Of a stretch of 64,000 bases of DNA, positions 1 to 12,577 are shown piece by piece (positions within the stretch are counted from its first letter, which is position 1; every line of letters begins with the position of its first letter). A program made the position numbers and the translations under genes. Source of the DNA: Candidatus Endobugula sp. (GTDB lineage: Bacteria > Pseudomonadota > Gammaproteobacteria > Pseudomonadales > Cellvibrionaceae); the NCBI GenBank assembly GCA_020628895.1, contig JAHDEM010000001.1:144761-208760 (forward strand), in the 5' to 3' direction. The notes beneath the pieces are model-generated. The model searched no databases. It was given only the letters and a program-made list of their open reading frames with translations, and was not told where the DNA came from.

Positions 1-6
1 TCCGAT

Positions 7-1194
7 ATGCGCATGCCTAATATGGATGGTGCAGAATTCTTAACGAAAGCTAGAGACAAATGCCCCAATACGGTTAGAATTTTGTTAACCGGTTATGCCG
101 ATATGGAAGCAGTGATTGCTGCGGTGAATCAAGCGAAGATCTATAACTACCTGAACAAACCTTGGGACGACAACATGCTCGAAAGCGTGATAAATAGCGC
201 TTTGGATTTTAAAAACAAAGAGGACGAGCGTTTACGATTAGTTAACGAGGTAGCAGAAAAAAACAAAGAGCTTGCAGAATTAAATGGGTCGCTAGAAGCG
301 AAGGTCAAAGAGCGTACCGAAAAACTACAAGTTGCGATGCAGGAAGTACAAGAGTCCAGTAAGCGTATTAACAAAAGCTTTAGAGAAGCGTTAACGTTGA
401 TTACTTCTGTTATTGAAATGCAAGATGGCAGTAAAAATAACTATAGTGAACTGATCTCAAAAGCCAGTGCCAGTATTGCAAAAGCATTAGAGCTTTCTCC
501 TCGCGAAGTAGAGCAGGTCCGTATAGCGGGTTTGCTGCATAATATTGGCAAGTTTTCTTTGCCTGAATCGATCCGGAAAAAGCCGATGAATAATCTCAGC
601 CAAATGGAGCTAGACGTTTATCGGACACACCCCATACAGGGTGAAGCGGTACTCTCGGGTATGACAGGCTTAAAAACAGTTTCTAAATTGGTTCGTTCTC
701 ACCAAGAATACCTCAATGGTAAAGGGTTTCCTGACCGTTTACACGATAGCCGGATACCGATTGGCTCTAAAATTATATGTGTGACCAGTGATTTTGAAAA
801 ACTAGAAAGTAATCTTCTTTTGAAGGAGGTCTCCGGTCCAGAAGAAGCCGTGGCTTATCTTAAGTCCATGGCTGGCAAGCACTACGATGCTAGGATTGTT
901 GATTTATTTGAAAAATACTATGAAGAAAACCTCAAAAACTACCGCAGCTACTTATCCCAGCTATCCTTAGCGGAGGTTAAAGAGGGCATGGTACTGGCTG
1001 AAAATTTAGTCTCGTCAACAGGTTTGTCTTTATTAACGAAAGAAACCACTATTACTGCCGCGCATATTGAGCGCTTTACGGAATATGAAACTGGCGTTGG
1101 AGCAAAGCTTATCTTCCCAATACTTAACTCATCGATTGATGCGTTAGAAGAGGAGGGGGAGTCACAGGATAAGCAAGAGCCTCAAGGCGACTGA
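7..1194 (+). CDS. Response regulator receiver (truncated at window edge) with degenerate HD-GYP-like domain
   Basis: MRMPNMDGAEFL and LLTGYAD...NKPWDD receiver motifs; LLHNIGK and SHQEYLNGKGFPD in the HD-GYP-like region. Confidence 0.8.
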   Translation: MRMPNMDGAEFLTKARDKCPNTVRILLTGYADMEAVIAAVNQAKIYNYLNKPWDDNMLESVINSALDFKNKEDERLRLVNEVAEKNKELAELNGSLEAKVKERTEKLQVAMQEVQESSKRINKSFREALTLITSVIEMQDGSKNNYSELISKASASIAKALELSPREVEQVRIAGLLHNIGKFSLPESIRKKPMNNLSQMELDVYRTHPIQGEAVLSGMTGLKTVSKLVRSHQEYLNGKGFPDRLHDSRIPIGSKIICVTSDFEKLESNLLLKEVSGPEEAVAYLKSMAGKHYDARIVDLFEKYYEENLKNYRSYLSQLSLAEVKEGMVLAENLVSSTGLSLLTKETTITAAHIERFTEYETGVGAKLIFPILNSSIDALEEEGESQDKQEPQGD

Positions 1195-1655
1195 GGCGTA
1201 TTAATCAGCTCATCTACCTCGGAAGTGTCATCGCTTTCCTCAAGCGGTGGTTGTGTAAGGTGCTCAATAATGCCCTTGGCCACAAAATCGTAAGCAGCTT
1301 TTCTGCTTGGATCTTTATTTTCTGAATGAAACTTCAATGTTAGGCCTAAAAATGTTTCTGTTTGTACATTGGTAATAAACTGTATATTTACTGATTGTTC
1401 AAATTCTTCTACGGTGATACCAGTGGGTTTTAATAGTTCTGCTAACCCTTCTCGATCGACGGTAAGTCCCTCAAGTGCATCACTTAGCTGACTCTCAGTA
1501 CTAATATTCAGCTCTTCAGCCGATACGGTAATCTGGTAAGCGGGAGCTGGGTCAAAATTGATCACATCGAGTATATAAAGTGCATAAGCAATAACAATGA
1601 CTATAAATGCAATATTCATTATTTTATGTATCAAGGGCTTTTCTGAGAATTTCAT
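1182..1655 (-). CDS. Hypothetical membrane-anchored protein
   Basis: ORF with N-terminal hydrophobic segment; convergent 13-nt overlap with the preceding gene. Confidence 0.6.
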   Translation of the reverse strand: MKFSEKPLIHKIMNIAFIVIVIAYALYILDVINFDPAPAYQITVSAEELNISTESQLSDALEGLTVDREGLAELLKPTGITVEEFEQSVNIQFITNVQTETFLGLTLKFHSENKDPSRKAAYDFVAKGIIEHLTQPPLEESDDTSEVDELINTPQSP

Positions 1656-2001
1656 ACAGTCGATAAACCTTCTAATGGTAATAAACGGGCGCAGTCTACC
1701 ATTATATCCACGATTTCATACCATTAGTTTGGTTTTTAAGAGGGAATATTGCATGGTATTTTTTAAAGAAAAGCCTGTTTTGACTCGTCTTTTTTATGGT
1801 CTGTCATGTATTTTTATGGCAAATCACACTACATTATCTGCTTATTTTCGTGGTTGTATAAAATAAAAATGAAAAACATTTGCTTGTAACGTTATAAGTG
1901 ATACAGCCGTATTTTGGGCTATTGCGCATCAGTTTTCTTATCATGATAATACCGCCAGCAAGTCCTAGACGGCTTGTCTAATCAACTAATTTTCCTCCTT
2001 A

Positions 2002-3480
2002 ATGAATACACAACAAAGGTACTCAGCGGTGAATCGACCTAAGCCAGATGATTTTTTTAAAGATTGGAAAGAGCGCGAAGCGTTAGCAGAAGCAATGATC
2101 CCCATGATAGGTAAGCTCTATCGTGAGAATAACGTGAAAACCTACATGTACGGTAAACCTCTCATTAACCGCTCGGTTATTGATATATTAAAACATCATC
2201 GTGCTGTACGTCAGGTCGAGGAAAATGAGCTCTCAGAGTTTGATACCTATCCGGTATTAAAAGCGATCGCAGATTTGGGGCTAGGTAGCTGTCATATCGA
2301 TTTGGGCAAATTGGCGGTTAAATATATGTCACTCACTGAGAAAGAAGATGTGACATCCTGGGCAGCTAAAGAGCTTGCCAGCTTTATTGGCTCTCCAGAT
2401 AAGCTGTTAGATACGCCTCAAGACGTAGTGTTATATGGTTTTGGGCGTATCGGTCGGCTACTCACTCGGCTGTTAATTGAAAAAACCGGTAGTGGTGATC
2501 AGTTACGCTTAAAAGCAATTGTCGTGCGTAAAAGCAAATACGATAATGATCTTATCAAGCGTGCCAGCCTGTTACGCAGAGACTCCGTACATGGCAGTTT
2601 TAAAGGAACCATTCGTGTTGATGAAGACACCAGCACTCTGATTTGTAATGGTTCGGAAGTGAAAATCATCTATGCCAATTCCCCGTCAGAAGTTAACTAT
2701 CAAGAGCATGGTATTGATAATGCGATCTTACTTGATAGCACTGGCGTATGGCGTGACGAAGCGGGCCTGTCGCAACATTTAGCAGCGCCAGGTATTAGCA
2801 AAGTGTTATTAACTGCACCGGGGCAGGGTAGTCTTAAGAATATTGTATATGGCATTAACAGTGACACGATCGATGCCGATGATAAAATTATATCGGCCGC
2901 TTCTTGCACAACCAATGCGATTACTCCGGTACTAAAAGCATTAATGGATAAATACGGTATTGAGAAAGGACATGTTGAGACAGTTCATTCTTATACAAAT
3001 GATCAAAATTTAATCGATAATTATCATAAGGGTGAGCGTCGTGGACGTAGTGCGGCTCTTAACATGGTGCTAACAGAAACTGGTGCTGCAAAAGCGGTAC
3101 AAAAAGCCATTCCTGAATTAGCGAATAAGCTAACGGGTAATTCTATACGTGTACCAACGCCTAATGTCTCTATGGCAATACTTAATATACAACTTGAAGC
3201 AAGCACAACAAAAGAAGAGCTCAATCAATATATGCGAACAGTGGCTTTACATTCGCCGCTACAGCAACAAATTGATTACACGAATTCTCCAGAGGTGGTG
3301 TCAACCGATTTTGTTGGTTCCCGCCATGCGTGTATTTTTGATAGCAAAGCAACGATTGTTAATGATAACAGCTGTGTACTTTACTGCTGGTATGACAATG
3401 AGTTTGGTTATAGTTGTCAGGTGATTCGTTGTTTGGAAAAAATGGCAGGCATCAATGGAGAAATTTATCCTGCCTACTAA
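2002..3480 (+). CDS. gap: Glyceraldehyde-3-phosphate dehydrogenase, long form
   Basis: YGFGRIGRLLTR Rossmann motif, SAASCTTNAITP active site, WYDNEFGYSCQV. Confidence 0.93.
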   Translation: MNTQQRYSAVNRPKPDDFFKDWKEREALAEAMIPMIGKLYRENNVKTYMYGKPLINRSVIDILKHHRAVRQVEENELSEFDTYPVLKAIADLGLGSCHIDLGKLAVKYMSLTEKEDVTSWAAKELASFIGSPDKLLDTPQDVVLYGFGRIGRLLTRLLIEKTGSGDQLRLKAIVVRKSKYDNDLIKRASLLRRDSVHGSFKGTIRVDEDTSTLICNGSEVKIIYANSPSEVNYQEHGIDNAILLDSTGVWRDEAGLSQHLAAPGISKVLLTAPGQGSLKNIVYGINSDTIDADDKIISAASCTTNAITPVLKALMDKYGIEKGHVETVHSYTNDQNLIDNYHKGERRGRSAALNMVLTETGAAKAVQKAIPELANKLTGNSIRVPTPNVSMAILNIQLEASTTKEELNQYMRTVALHSPLQQQIDYTNSPEVVSTDFVGSRHACIFDSKATIVNDNSCVLYCWYDNEFGYSCQVIRCLEKMAGINGEIYPAY

Positions 3481-3509
3481 ATAAGCGGTTATTTTATAGC
3501 CACTGCATA

Positions 3510-3548
3510 AAAAATCTGAATATTATTTTCTGTAGTATTCAGATTTTT
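3510..3548 (+). terminator. Rho-independent terminator-like hairpin after gap
   Basis: AAAAATCTGAATA...TATTCAGATTTTT, 13-bp perfect stem with T tract. Confidence 0.75.
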
Positions 3549-3901
3549 CAGTTTTAATGTGTGTTGAGCGAAAACTTTCCGATTAATTAATAACCAAAAA
3601 TTAGAATCCAGTTACTTTTTATGCCCAAAGTCCGTATTTTTACTGGAAAGCCCCTGTATCCGCCCTTATAATTGCCGCCGTAGCAGAAACCATGCTTTTT
3701 CTGTGTAATTGTCTACACTACTATAGATTGTGACATTATTTTTATCCGTTCTAATATCGGGTAAAACTCAATCTGAGAATCTATATTAAAGATGTACTGC
3801 TTACTAACCTGTGGTGTACTCCCTATGCGGTTTATCCATAATTTCGTAGCAAAGACAGTTAAATGAACATTCATCCATCAATAAACTTAGGCTAGAGACG
3901 T

Positions 3902-5245
3902 ATGATTACTATCCGTCGAGGTTTGGACTTACCTATCAACGGTAAACCAGAGCAAGTCGTTTCAGATGCACCAGCAGTCAACTCGGTTGCAGTCATTGGC
4001 GCTGACTATCACGGCATGAAACCCACCATGGCAGTAAAGGAAGGCGATACTGTTAAGCTGGGACAACTACTATTCACTGACAAAAAAACTGAAGGGGTTC
4101 GTTATACTGCACCCGCTTCAGGTACCGTAAGCGCAATTAATCGAGGTGCTCGACGAGTACTTCAATCCGTCGTGATCGATGTTAAAGGCGAAGAGGCCGA
4201 GACATTTGATAAATATGCGGCAGAAGACATTGCCGGCTTAGATCGCGACAAGGTAGTTAACAATCTTGTTGAATCCGGAGCTTGGGTTTCATTCCGTACT
4301 CGCCCTTATAGCAAGGTACCAGAAATCGATAGCACACCTGCATCGATCTTTGTTACCGCCATCGATACCAACCCTCTAGCTGCAGATCCTGCACCGATTA
4401 TCGCTGCTGAAAATGACGCATTTAATACAGGCTTGTTATTGTTAACCAAGCTGACAGAAGGCAATATTTTTGTTTGTCAGGCAGAAAAAGCGGATTTTAA
4501 TGTTCTTAATCAACCTAAGATTAAAGTGGAATCTTTTGGTGGTGTTCATCCAGCAGGTAACGCGGGTACACATATTCACTACTTGGATCCTGTTAGTGCT
4601 AATAAAACTGTGTGGACCATTGGTTATCAGGATGTTATCGCGATAGGCCATCTATTCTTAACCGGCCAATTGTATACCCAGCGTATTGTCTCTGTAGCTG
4701 GACCTCGTGTACAAACCCCAGGGCTCTACAAAACGCGTGTGGGTGCAGATCTCACTCAGTTGTGTGCTGGGAATATTGCCGGAAGCAACAACCGAATTAT
4801 CTCTGGCTCTGTATTTGGCGGCCATATTGCTAATGACGCCATGGCTTATCTAGGACGTTATCATAACCAAGTGTGTGTATTAGAAGAGGGTAACGATCGC
4901 CCAATGATGCATTACTTACGCGCAGGTTTTAATGGGTTTTCTACATTAGGTATTTACGTGTCTAGTCTTATGAAAGGTAAGACCTTCGACTTTACAACAA
5001 CTACCAATGGTAGTGAAAGAGCCATGGTGCCAATTGGCGCGTATGAAAATATTATGCCGTTGGATATCTTGCCAACACAATTATTGCGTTCACTGATCGT
5101 GGGCGATACCGAAGTGGCTCAGCAGTTAGGCTGCCTTGAATTAGATGAAGAGGATTTAGCCTTGTGTACTTATGTATGTCCAGGTAAATATGAATATGGA
5201 CCTATTTTGCGTGATAACTTAACACGTATTGAGAGAGAGGGCTGA
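3902..5245 (+). CDS. nqrA: Na+-translocating NADH:quinone reductase subunit A
   Basis: First gene of nqr[24 protein letters not shown]. Confidence 0.97.
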   Translation: MITIRRGLDLPINGKPEQVVSDAPAVNSVAVIGADYHGMKPTMAVKEGDTVKLGQLLFTDKKTEGVRYTAPASGTVSAINRGARRVLQSVVIDVKGEEAETFDKYAAEDIAGLDRDKVVNNLVESGAWVSFRTRPYSKVPEIDSTPASIFVTAIDTNPLAADPAPIIAAENDAFNTGLLLLTKLTEGNIFVCQAEKADFNVLNQPKIKVESFGGVHPAGNAGTHIHYLDPVSANKTVWTIGYQDVIAIGHLFLTGQLYTQRIVSVAGPRVQTPGLYKTRVGADLTQLCAGNIAGSNNRIISGSVFGGHIANDAMAYLGRYHNQVCVLEEGNDRPMMHYLRAGFNGFSTLGIYVSSLMKGKTFDFTTTTNGSERAMVPIGAYENIMPLDILPTQLLRSLIVGDTEVAQQLGCLELDEEDLALCTYVCPGKYEYGPILRDNLTRIEREG

Positions 5246-5247
5246 TC

Positions 5248-6447
5248 ATGAGTTTACGTTCTTATTTAGATAGTATTGAACCGCATTTCCATAAAGGCGG
5301 TAAATATGAAAGCTGGTACGCCCTATATGAAGCGATAGATACCGTTTTCTATCGTCCAGGTGATGTGACAAAAACAACCGCTCATGTGCGTGATGGTATC
5401 GATCTTAAGCGTATTATGATCACGGTGTGGATGTGTACATTCCCAGCCATGTTCTATGGTATGTATAACGTGGGTTTTCAAGCGAACACGATTATGGCTG
5501 ATCTTGGTCTTGCCGCAATCGAAGGTTGGCGAGGCGGTATTATCGAATTACTAGCAGGCTATGATGCCAGCAGTGTGTGGGATAATATGATCCACGGTGC
5601 GGCTTACTTCTTGCCGATTTATGCCACCGTATTTGTGGTCGGTGGTTTTTGGGAAGTCCTATTCGCTATGAAGCGCGGTCACGAAGTGAATGAAGGCTTC
5701 TTTGTTACCTCTATTTTATTCGCGCTTATTTGTCCTCCTGATCTACCATTGTGGCAAGCAGCCATCGGTATTTCTTTTGGTGTGGTTATTGGTAAAGAAG
5801 TATTTGGGGGAACCGGTAAAAACTTCCTTAACCCAGCATTAACTGGTCGTGCTTTCCTTTACTTTGCCTACCCAGCTTATATGTCTGGCGACTCTGTTTG
5901 GACAGCGGTTGATGGTTATACGGGCGCAACTGCGTTGTCTCACGCTGCTTCTGGTGGTGTTGACGCACTTAACGCGCAAATCGGTTTAATGAACGCCTTC
6001 TTCGGTAACTTACAAGGTTCTATCGGTGAAGTATCGACATTAATGATCCTTATTGGTGGCGCTGCACTATTAGTGATGCGAATTGCTTCATGGCGCATCA
6101 TGGCTGGTGTCATGATCGGTATGGTGGCAACATCTACCTTATTTAACCTGATTGGTTCTGACACTAACCCAATGTTTAATGTGCCTTGGTACTGGCATAT
6201 GGTTATCGGCGGTTTTGCTTTTGGTATGGTCTTTATGGCAACAGACCCGGTTTCTGCATCAATGACTAATGCAGGAAAATGGTGGTTTGGTGGCCTTGTG
6301 GGATTAATGACAGTATTGATTCGGGTAGTTAACCCAGCCTTCCCAGAAGGAATCATGCTAGCCATTTTATTCGCGAACTTATTTGCACCGCTGATCGACC
6401 ATTTTGTCGTTCAAGCCAATATCAAGAGGAGGTTAGCCCGTGTCTAA
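5248..6447 (+). CDS. nqrB: Na+-NQR subunit B
   Basis: Synteny; [12 protein letters not shown]-attachment region. Confidence 0.97.
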   Translation: MSLRSYLDSIEPHFHKGGKYESWYALYEAIDTVFYRPGDVTKTTAHVRDGIDLKRIMITVWMCTFPAMFYGMYNVGFQANTIMADLGLAAIEGWRGGIIELLAGYDASSVWDNMIHGAAYFLPIYATVFVVGGFWEVLFAMKRGHEVNEGFFVTSILFALICPPDLPLWQAAIGISFGVVIGKEVFGGTGKNFLNPALTGRAFLYFAYPAYMSGDSVWTAVDGYTGATALSHAASGGVDALNAQIGLMNAFFGNLQGSIGEVSTLMILIGGAALLVMRIASWRIMAGVMIGMVATSTLFNLIGSDTNPMFNVPWYWHMVIGGFAFGMVFMATDPVSASMTNAGKWWFGGLVGLMTVLIRVVNPAFPEGIMLAILFANLFAPLIDHFVVQANIKRRLARV

Positions 6448-7219
6448 CGATTCTACTCAACGCACACTCACCGTTGCATTTTTGCTATGTTTGGTTTGCT
6501 CTATTATCGTATCGACTGCTGCGGTAATGCTAAAACCTGCTCAGGTAGCGAATAAACAGAAAGATTTTAAAATTAATATTTTAAAAGCCGGTGGTTTATA
6601 CGAACAGGGCATTGCTGATGGTCAAAGTATTAGCGATATGTTTGCCAATGTGACCACTAAAGTGGTTGATCTAAGCTCCGGCAAATATACCGATGCGGTC
6701 GATGCGGATACCTATGATCAGCGTAAAGCAGAAAAAGATCCTCAGTTATCAACCAAGCTTTCAGCAGAAGAAGATCTTGCCAAAATCTTAACGGTAGAAA
6801 AGTATTCAAAAGTCTACTTAATCGAAAATGAGCAAGGGATTCAAAAGGTTATTCTGCCCGTTAAAGGTTATGGCCTATGGTCAACCATGCGTGGATTTAT
6901 TTCCTTAGAAAGTGATTTAAATACGGTAGCAAATATCGTTTTTTATGAGCACGGTGAAACCCCTGGATTAGGTGGTGAAATCGATAATCCGAAGTGGAGA
7001 GGCTTATGGGAAGGCAAGCACGTTTATGCTGATGAAAGCGTTGCCTTAACCGTTATTAAAGGAACGGTAACGCCTAATACCGCCGATGCCAACCACAAAG
7101 TTGATGGTTTATCAGGTGCTACATTAACCTCCAAAGGTGTCGATAACATGGTGAAATTTTGGATGGGCTCTATGGGTTATGCCAAATTTCTTAACAATCT
7201 TAAACAGGGGGAGGCTTAA
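6440..7219 (+). CDS. nqrC: Na+-NQR subunit C
   Basis: Synteny; [16 protein letters not shown]-attachment motif. Confidence 0.97.
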   Translation: MSNDSTQRTLTVAFLLCLVCSIIVSTAAVMLKPAQVANKQKDFKINILKAGGLYEQGIADGQSISDMFANVTTKVVDLSSGKYTDAVDADTYDQRKAEKDPQLSTKLSAEEDLAKILTVEKYSKVYLIENEQGIQKVILPVKGYGLWSTMRGFISLESDLNTVANIVFYEHGETPGLGGEIDNPKWRGLWEGKHVYADESVALTVIKGTVTPNTADANHKVDGLSGATLTSKGVDNMVKFWMGSMGYAKFLNNLKQGEA

Positions 7220-7222
7220 GTC

Positions 7223-7882
7223 ATGAAAATTAAAGACTTGCTTTACAAGCCATTATTTGAGAACAACCCAATTGCCTTACAAATCTTAGGCATTTGTTCT
7301 GCGCTTGCAGTAACCAGTAGCTTACAAGTCACGTTTGTCATGTGTATTGCAGTAACGATTGTGACGGCTTTTTCTAACTTTTTTGTTTCACTTGTACGTA
7401 ATCATGCGCCAAGTAGTATTCGTATTATTGTGCAAATGATTATTATTGCTTCTCTAGTAATATTGGTTGATCAAGTATTAAAAGCCGTTGCTTATGATAT
7501 TAGTAAGCAATTATCGGTCTTTGTGGGCTTGATTATTACAAACTGTATTGTAATGGGCCGCGCAGAAGCTTTTGCGATGAAGAATCCACCCATTCCAAGT
7601 TTATTAGACGGTATTGGTAATGGTCTGGGATACAGTGTTATTTTGTTAGGTCTCGCATTTATTCGTGAGCTCTTTGGTTCCGGTAAACTATTCGGTATAG
7701 AAATATTACCATTGGCAACAGACGGTGGTTGGTACGTATCAAATGGTATGTTGTTATTACCACCAAGTGCTTTCTTCTTAATCGGTTTATTTATCTGGGC
7801 TATTCGTGCAGTACATACCGACCAAGTTGAAGAAGATGAATTTAGTATTGCACCCAATACACAAGGTAAGGAGGCTCACTAA
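7223..7882 (+). CDS. nqrD: Na+-NQR subunit D
   Basis: Synteny and multi-TM sequence ([15 protein letters not shown]). Confidence 0.96.
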   Translation: MKIKDLLYKPLFENNPIALQILGICSALAVTSSLQVTFVMCIAVTIVTAFSNFFVSLVRNHAPSSIRIIVQMIIIASLVILVDQVLKAVAYDISKQLSVFVGLIITNCIVMGRAEAFAMKNPPIPSLLDGIGNGLGYSVILLGLAFIRELFGSGKLFGIEILPLATDGGWYVSNGMLLLPPSAFFLIGLFIWAIRAVHTDQVEEDEFSIAPNTQGKEAH

Positions 7883-8490
7883 TGGAAGCGTTACTGAGTT
7901 TATTTGTTCGTTCTATTTTTATAGAAAATATGGCACTTGCCTTCTTCTTAGGCATGTGTACTTTTATCGCTGTTTCCAAAAAGGTTGAGGCTGCTATTGG
8001 CTTAGGTATTGCTGTTGTTGTAGTGCTTATTATTACAACACCTGTAAACAACTTACTTTATACCTATTTATTGGCCGATGGCGCTCTAGCATGGGCGGGT
8101 TTGCCTGATGTCGATTTAAGCTTCCTCGGTTTAATTACCTATATTGGTGTTATTGCAGCACTGATCCAAATTATGGAAATGGTATTAGATAAATACGTTC
8201 CTTCTTTATATAACGCCCTTGGTGTTTTCCTACCATTAATTACAGTGAACTGCGCTATTTTAGGTTCTTCGCTGTTTATGGTTGAACGTAATTATAACTT
8301 CTCAGAAAGTGTTGTATTTGGCGCTGGTGCTGGTGTTGGTTGGGCATTGGCGATTACTGCACTAGCAGGCATCCGTGAAAAGATGAAATACAGCGATGTA
8401 CCAGATGGTTTAAAAGGGTTAGGCATTACATTTATTACTGTAGGTCTAATGTCTCTTGGTTTTATGTCCTTCGGCGGCATCGATTTATAA
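7882..8490 (+). CDS. nqrE: Na+-NQR subunit E
   Basis: Synteny and multi-TM sequence ([18 protein letters not shown]). Confidence 0.96.
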   Translation: MEALLSLFVRSIFIENMALAFFLGMCTFIAVSKKVEAAIGLGIAVVVVLIITTPVNNLLYTYLLADGALAWAGLPDVDLSFLGLITYIGVIAALIQIMEMVLDKYVPSLYNALGVFLPLITVNCAILGSSLFMVERNYNFSESVVFGAGAGVGWALAITALAGIREKMKYSDVPDGLKGLGITFITVGLMSLGFMSFGGIDL

Positions 8491-8510
8491 TTACGGGGTA
8501 AAGCAGAAAA

Positions 8511-9734
8511 ATGAATATTGAAATTATTCTAGGCGTTGCCATGTTTACGGTCATTGTTTTGGCCTTAGTGGTCATTATTTTGTCCGCTCGTGCGAAATTG
8601 GTTAACACCGGCGATGTGGTTATCACCGTCAATAACGAGAAAAAAATCACCGTTCCTGCTGGCGGCAAACTATTACAAACGCTAGCAGAATCAGGTTTGT
8701 TTCTACCATCCGCTTGTGGTGGTGGTGGTAGCTGTGCCCAGTGTAAGTGTATTGTTGAATCTGGTGGCGGCGAAATTCTACCGACAGAAGAAGCACACTT
8801 TACGAAAAGAGAAGCGGGCGAGGGTTGGCGTTTATCGTGTCAGGTTGCTGTTAAGCAAGACATGGACGTTGAGGTTGAAGATGATGTATTTGGGGTTAAG
8901 CAGTGGGAATGTACTGTTGAATCAAACCCCAATATGGCGACCTTTATTAAGGAGCTAACATTAAAGCTACCAGAAGGCGAAAACGTTGATTTCCGTGCGG
9001 GTGGTTATGTTCAGCTAGAAGTGCCTCCTCACCACGTTAAATTTAAAGATTTCGAAATCGAAGAAGAATATCGTGGCGACTGGGAACGTTTTGGCTTTTT
9101 TGACCTAGAGTCGAAAGTGGATGAGCCAGTCATTCGTGCTTATTCGATGGCTAATTATCCTGAAGAAAAAGGCTTGGTGAAGTTTAATATTCGTATTGCG
9201 ACTCCACCTCCAGGCGCTCAGGGGATTCCACCGGGTCAAATGTCGTCTTATGTATTTAACTTAAAAGCGGGCGACACAATCACAGTATACGGACCATTCG
9301 GTGAATTCTTTGCTAAAGATACCGATGCAGAGATGGTATTTATTGGTGGTGGTGCAGGTATGGCACCGATGCGTTCACATATTTTTGATCAGCTAAAACG
9401 ATTAAAAAGCGACCGCAAGATGAGCTTCTGGTACGGTGCTCGTTCACTACGCGAAATGTTTTACGAAGATGAATACGACATGCTAGCAAAGGAAAATGAC
9501 AACTTTAAATGGCATGTTGCGCTTTCGGATCCACAGCCTGAAGATAACTGGGAAGGGCTGACTGGCTTTATTCACAATGTTCTATTTGAAGAATACCTCA
9601 AAGAGCATCCAGCTCCAGAGGATTGTGAGTACTATATGTGCGGGCCTCCAATGATGAACCAAGCCGTGATTAAAATGCTCAAAGATTTGGGTGTTGAAGA
9701 CGAAAACATTATGCTCGACGACTTTGGTGGTTAA
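8511..9734 (+). CDS. nqrF: Na+-NQR subunit F
   Basis: 2Fe-2S motif [18 protein letters not shown]-binding [10 protein letters not shown]. Confidence 0.97.
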   Translation: MNIEIILGVAMFTVIVLALVVIILSARAKLVNTGDVVITVNNEKKITVPAGGKLLQTLAESGLFLPSACGGGGSCAQCKCIVESGGGEILPTEEAHFTKREAGEGWRLSCQVAVKQDMDVEVEDDVFGVKQWECTVESNPNMATFIKELTLKLPEGENVDFRAGGYVQLEVPPHHVKFKDFEIEEEYRGDWERFGFFDLESKVDEPVIRAYSMANYPEEKGLVKFNIRIATPPPGAQGIPPGQMSSYVFNLKAGDTITVYGPFGEFFAKDTDAEMVFIGGGAGMAPMRSHIFDQLKRLKSDRKMSFWYGARSLREMFYEDEYDMLAKENDNFKWHVALSDPQPEDNWEGLTGFIHNVLFEEYLKEHPAPEDCEYYMCGPPMMNQAVIKMLKDLGVEDENIMLDDFGG

Positions 9735-9746
9735 GTTATAGTAATA

Positions 9747-10802
9747 ATGAATATGTTGATTCAATCAGTGATCACGAAAACGAGGCATGCATTACATGCC
9801 TCGTTTTTATTTGTGATAGTGCTAATTTCCCTCTTGTTAACAGGCTGTTTCGAAAAAAAGCAAGAACTTCAGCTTTCTGGAAACACTATGGGAACCACCT
9901 ACCATGTCACCATGGTGGCGGAAAAGTCTCTATCACTTGACTTAACACAATTACAGCAACAAGTGGACGCATCGTTACATCACATTAATCAGTTGATGTC
10001 GACATACGTTGCAGACTCTGAACTTTCTCGCTTTAATCAATCTAATTCTGTAGAGTGGTTTGATGTATCGCCGGAGACTTTGAAGGTTATTGATTACAGT
10101 TTACAGCTGTCACAACAAACCCAAGGTAAATTTGATGTAACCGTATCGCCTTTGATCAATTTGTGGGGGTTTGGTGAGCAAGGGCCTACTGATTTTCCAA
10201 ATGATGAAGAGATCGAAGAAGCTAAAACCACTGTCGGCTGGCAGAAATTAATACTGGATGTTGCTAACCTTCGCATCAAAAAAAGCCATCCTCTGTTAAC
10301 AGTTAATTTGTCAGCTGTTGCAAAAGGCTATGGTGTTGATGTTATTGCTACACTGCTAGAGAATAACGGTGTGCAAAATTACCTTGTTGAAATTGGTGGC
10401 GAGATTCGGGTAAAGGGTAAAAATAAGTCGGATAATTGGTGGAAGATAGGTGTTGAAAAACCATCACTCATGCAATCGACGACACAGGCGATAATCTCGC
10501 TTCAAGACAAGGCCATTGCTACTTCTGGTGATTATAGAAATTTCTTCGAAAAAGACGGTATACGATATTCACATACCATCGATCCTAATACGGGTAAGCC
10601 GGTGCGGCATAATATTGCATCGTTAACTGTCATCGCCGATTCTGCGATGGAAGCTGATGGTTTAGCAACAGCCTTCATGGTATTGGGAGAGGAAAAAGCA
10701 CTCGCTATGGCGTTGGAATATAACATTCCAGTCTATATTTTGTTATATAACGGTGAGGAATTTACATCCGTTCATTCTGATAGTTTTACACCTTACTTAT
10801 AA
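9747..10802 (+). CDS. apbE: FAD:protein FMN transferase lipoprotein
   Basis: Lipobox LLLTGC; GNTMGTTYHV; adjacent to nqr genes. Start codon uncertain. Confidence 0.93.
   Translation: MNMLIQSVITKTRHALHASFLFVIVLISLLLTGCFEKKQELQLSGNTMGTTYHVTMVAEKSLSLDLTQLQQQVDASLHHINQLMSTYVADSELSRFNQSNSVEWFDVSPETLKVIDYSLQLSQQTQGKFDVTVSPLINLWGFGEQGPTDFPNDEEIEEAKTTVGWQKLILDVANLRIKKSHPLLTVNLSAVAKGYGVDVIATLLENNGVQNYLVEIGGEIRVKGKNKSDNWWKIGVEKPSLMQSTTQAIISLQDKAIATSGDYRNFFEKDGIRYSHTIDPNTGKPVRHNIASLTVIADSAMEADGLATAFMVLGEEKALAMALEYNIPVYILLYNGEEFTSVHSDSFTPYL
9777..9807 (+). terminator. Terminator/attenuator-like hairpin overlapping the annotated 5' end of apbE
   Basis: AAAACGAGGCATG-catta-CATGCCTCGTTTT then T's. Confidence 0.6.
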
Positions 10803-10845
10803 TGACTCGTTCATTCGTTACGTAAGGCAAATAGATAAAGGTTTT

Positions 10846-11112
10846 ATGGTTATGATGACATTTTTATTAGTTTTTATTCTTCTTGGACTCATTGTTGCCG
10901 GAATGTCAGTGGGTGTTTTAATGGGGCGTAAACCCATCACGGGCTCTTGTGGCGGAGTAGGTGCTGCTCTGGGACAGAAAAATTACACCTGTGATATCTG
11001 TGGCGATGACCCTAATAAATGTGAAGAGCAAAATGGTGTAAATCAAAACTCTTTACTAAAAGAAGCTGCATCAGAGAATGATTTAGGCTACGACGCAACA
11101 ACAAAAAAATAA
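10846..11112 (+). CDS. nqrM: Na+-NQR maturation protein NqrM
   Basis: Single TM followed by SCGGVGAALGQKNYTCDICGDDPNKCEE; start moved from ORF start 10753 to in-frame ATG at 10846. Confidence 0.88.
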   Translation: MVMMTFLLVFILLGLIVAGMSVGVLMGRKPITGSCGGVGAALGQKNYTCDICGDDPNKCEEQNGVNQNSLLKEAASENDLGYDATTKK

Positions 11113-11148
11113 TCGAAATACAATTAGGGGCATAGAGTAAGGCATATT

Positions 11149-12552
11149 ATGGCAAAGTTTGATGTAGATCTATTGGTCATTGGAACGGGTCCTGCTGGTG
11201 AAGGCGCAGCTATGGCTGCAATTAAAAATGGTCTGAAAGTGGCTGCAATAGAATGTCGTTCTGATGTCGGCGGAAGTTGTTTGCATAAAGGCACTATCCC
11301 ATCTAAATCATTACGTCACGTGATTCAGCAGATCATTCGTTATAGAAAAAGTGGCATCTTTAGTCAACTCGGTGATACCCGTTCTATTACTTATCCTGAT
11401 GTTCTTAAAGAAGCAATGAAAGTTGTGCCTAAGCAAGTGAGTGTACACAACGCGTTTTATGATAAAAATCGCGTTAAACTGCTTGAAGGAGAGGCTAAAT
11501 TCTTAAGTAAACACAAAGTAGAAGTCACGGACGCCTCCAATAATAAAGAAACAATTACGGCAAAAAATATTGTGATTGCAACAGGCTCTCGTCCTTATCA
11601 ACCCGCGGATATTGATTTTTCGCATCCTCGTGTCTACGACAGCGACTCTATCTTAGAGATGGAACATACCCCTCGTAATATTATTATTTACGGTGCTGGT
11701 GTGATTGGTTGTGAATATGCCTCAGTGTTCGCAGGTTTGGGTATTAAGGTGGATTTGATTAACACACGAGACCGTCTTTTATCCTTCCTGGACGATGAAA
11801 TTTCAGGTGCCTTAAATTATCACTTGCGAGATGTTAGTGTGATGATTCGGCATCAAGAAGAATTTGATTCTCTTGAAGTAACGGATAAGTCCGTTACTGT
11901 TCATCTTAAGTCTGGAAAACGATTATATGCTGACGCGTTGCTTTGGTGTAATGGACGAACAGGAAATACTGATGATTTGAATCTCGAAGCAACCGGTTTA
12001 AAAGCCGATAGCCGTGGTCAGCTAGCAGTAGATCATAGTTATCGTACCGAAGTCGAAAATATTTATGCCGCTGGTGATGTGATTGGTTGGCCAAGTTTAG
12101 CCAGTGCTTCATACGATCAAGGTAGAGCGGCGGCAGGGGCGTTGTTAGGAAGAGATATTAAATATGTCGATGATGTTCCTACTGGCATTTATACCATCCC
12201 CGAGATTAGTTCTATCGGTAAAACCGAGCGTGAGCTAACCGATGAAAAGGTGCCTTATGAAGTGGGCCGCGCTTTCTTTAAAAGTATTGCTAGAGCACAA
12301 ATTAGTGGTGAGGAAGTAGGGATGCTTAAGATACTTTTTCATATTGATACCTTTGAGATATTAGGTATTCATTGCTTTGGGGCAGAGGCCTCGGAAATTA
12401 TTCATATTGGTCAAGCGATTATGAAACAGCCCGATAAGCAAAATAATATAAAGTATTTTCTAAACACGACATTTAATTATCCAACAATGGCAGAAGCCTA
12501 TCGCATTGCCGCATTGGCTGGCTTAAATAGAGCACAGCGCTTTTCCTATTAG
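11149..12552 (+). CDS. sthA: Soluble pyridine nucleotide transhydrogenase
   Basis: [14 protein letters not shown] motif; full-length flavoprotein disulfide reductase fold signatures. Confidence 0.93.
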   Translation: MAKFDVDLLVIGTGPAGEGAAMAAIKNGLKVAAIECRSDVGGSCLHKGTIPSKSLRHVIQQIIRYRKSGIFSQLGDTRSITYPDVLKEAMKVVPKQVSVHNAFYDKNRVKLLEGEAKFLSKHKVEVTDASNNKETITAKNIVIATGSRPYQPADIDFSHPRVYDSDSILEMEHTPRNIIIYGAGVIGCEYASVFAGLGIKVDLINTRDRLLSFLDDEISGALNYHLRDVSVMIRHQEEFDSLEVTDKSVTVHLKSGKRLYADALLWCNGRTGNTDDLNLEATGLKADSRGQLAVDHSYRTEVENIYAAGDVIGWPSLASASYDQGRAAAGALLGRDIKYVDDVPTGIYTIPEISSIGKTERELTDEKVPYEVGRAFFKSIARAQISGEEVGMLKILFHIDTFEILGIHCFGAEASEIIHIGQAIMKQPDKQNNIKYFLNTTFNYPTMAEAYRIAALAGLNRAQRFSY

Positions 12553-12577
12553 CTTGCCTTGTAACATTAAAAGACAC

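Noticed and set aside
1597-1866. 89-aa ORF upstream of gap
   Set aside because: Overlaps the opposite-strand gene start and lacks RBS or family features.
5940-6365. Antisense ORF over nqrB (and similar antisense ORFs over nqrD, cusA, prc, sthA)
   Set aside because: Composition and placement opposite strongly supported genes indicate shadow ORFs.
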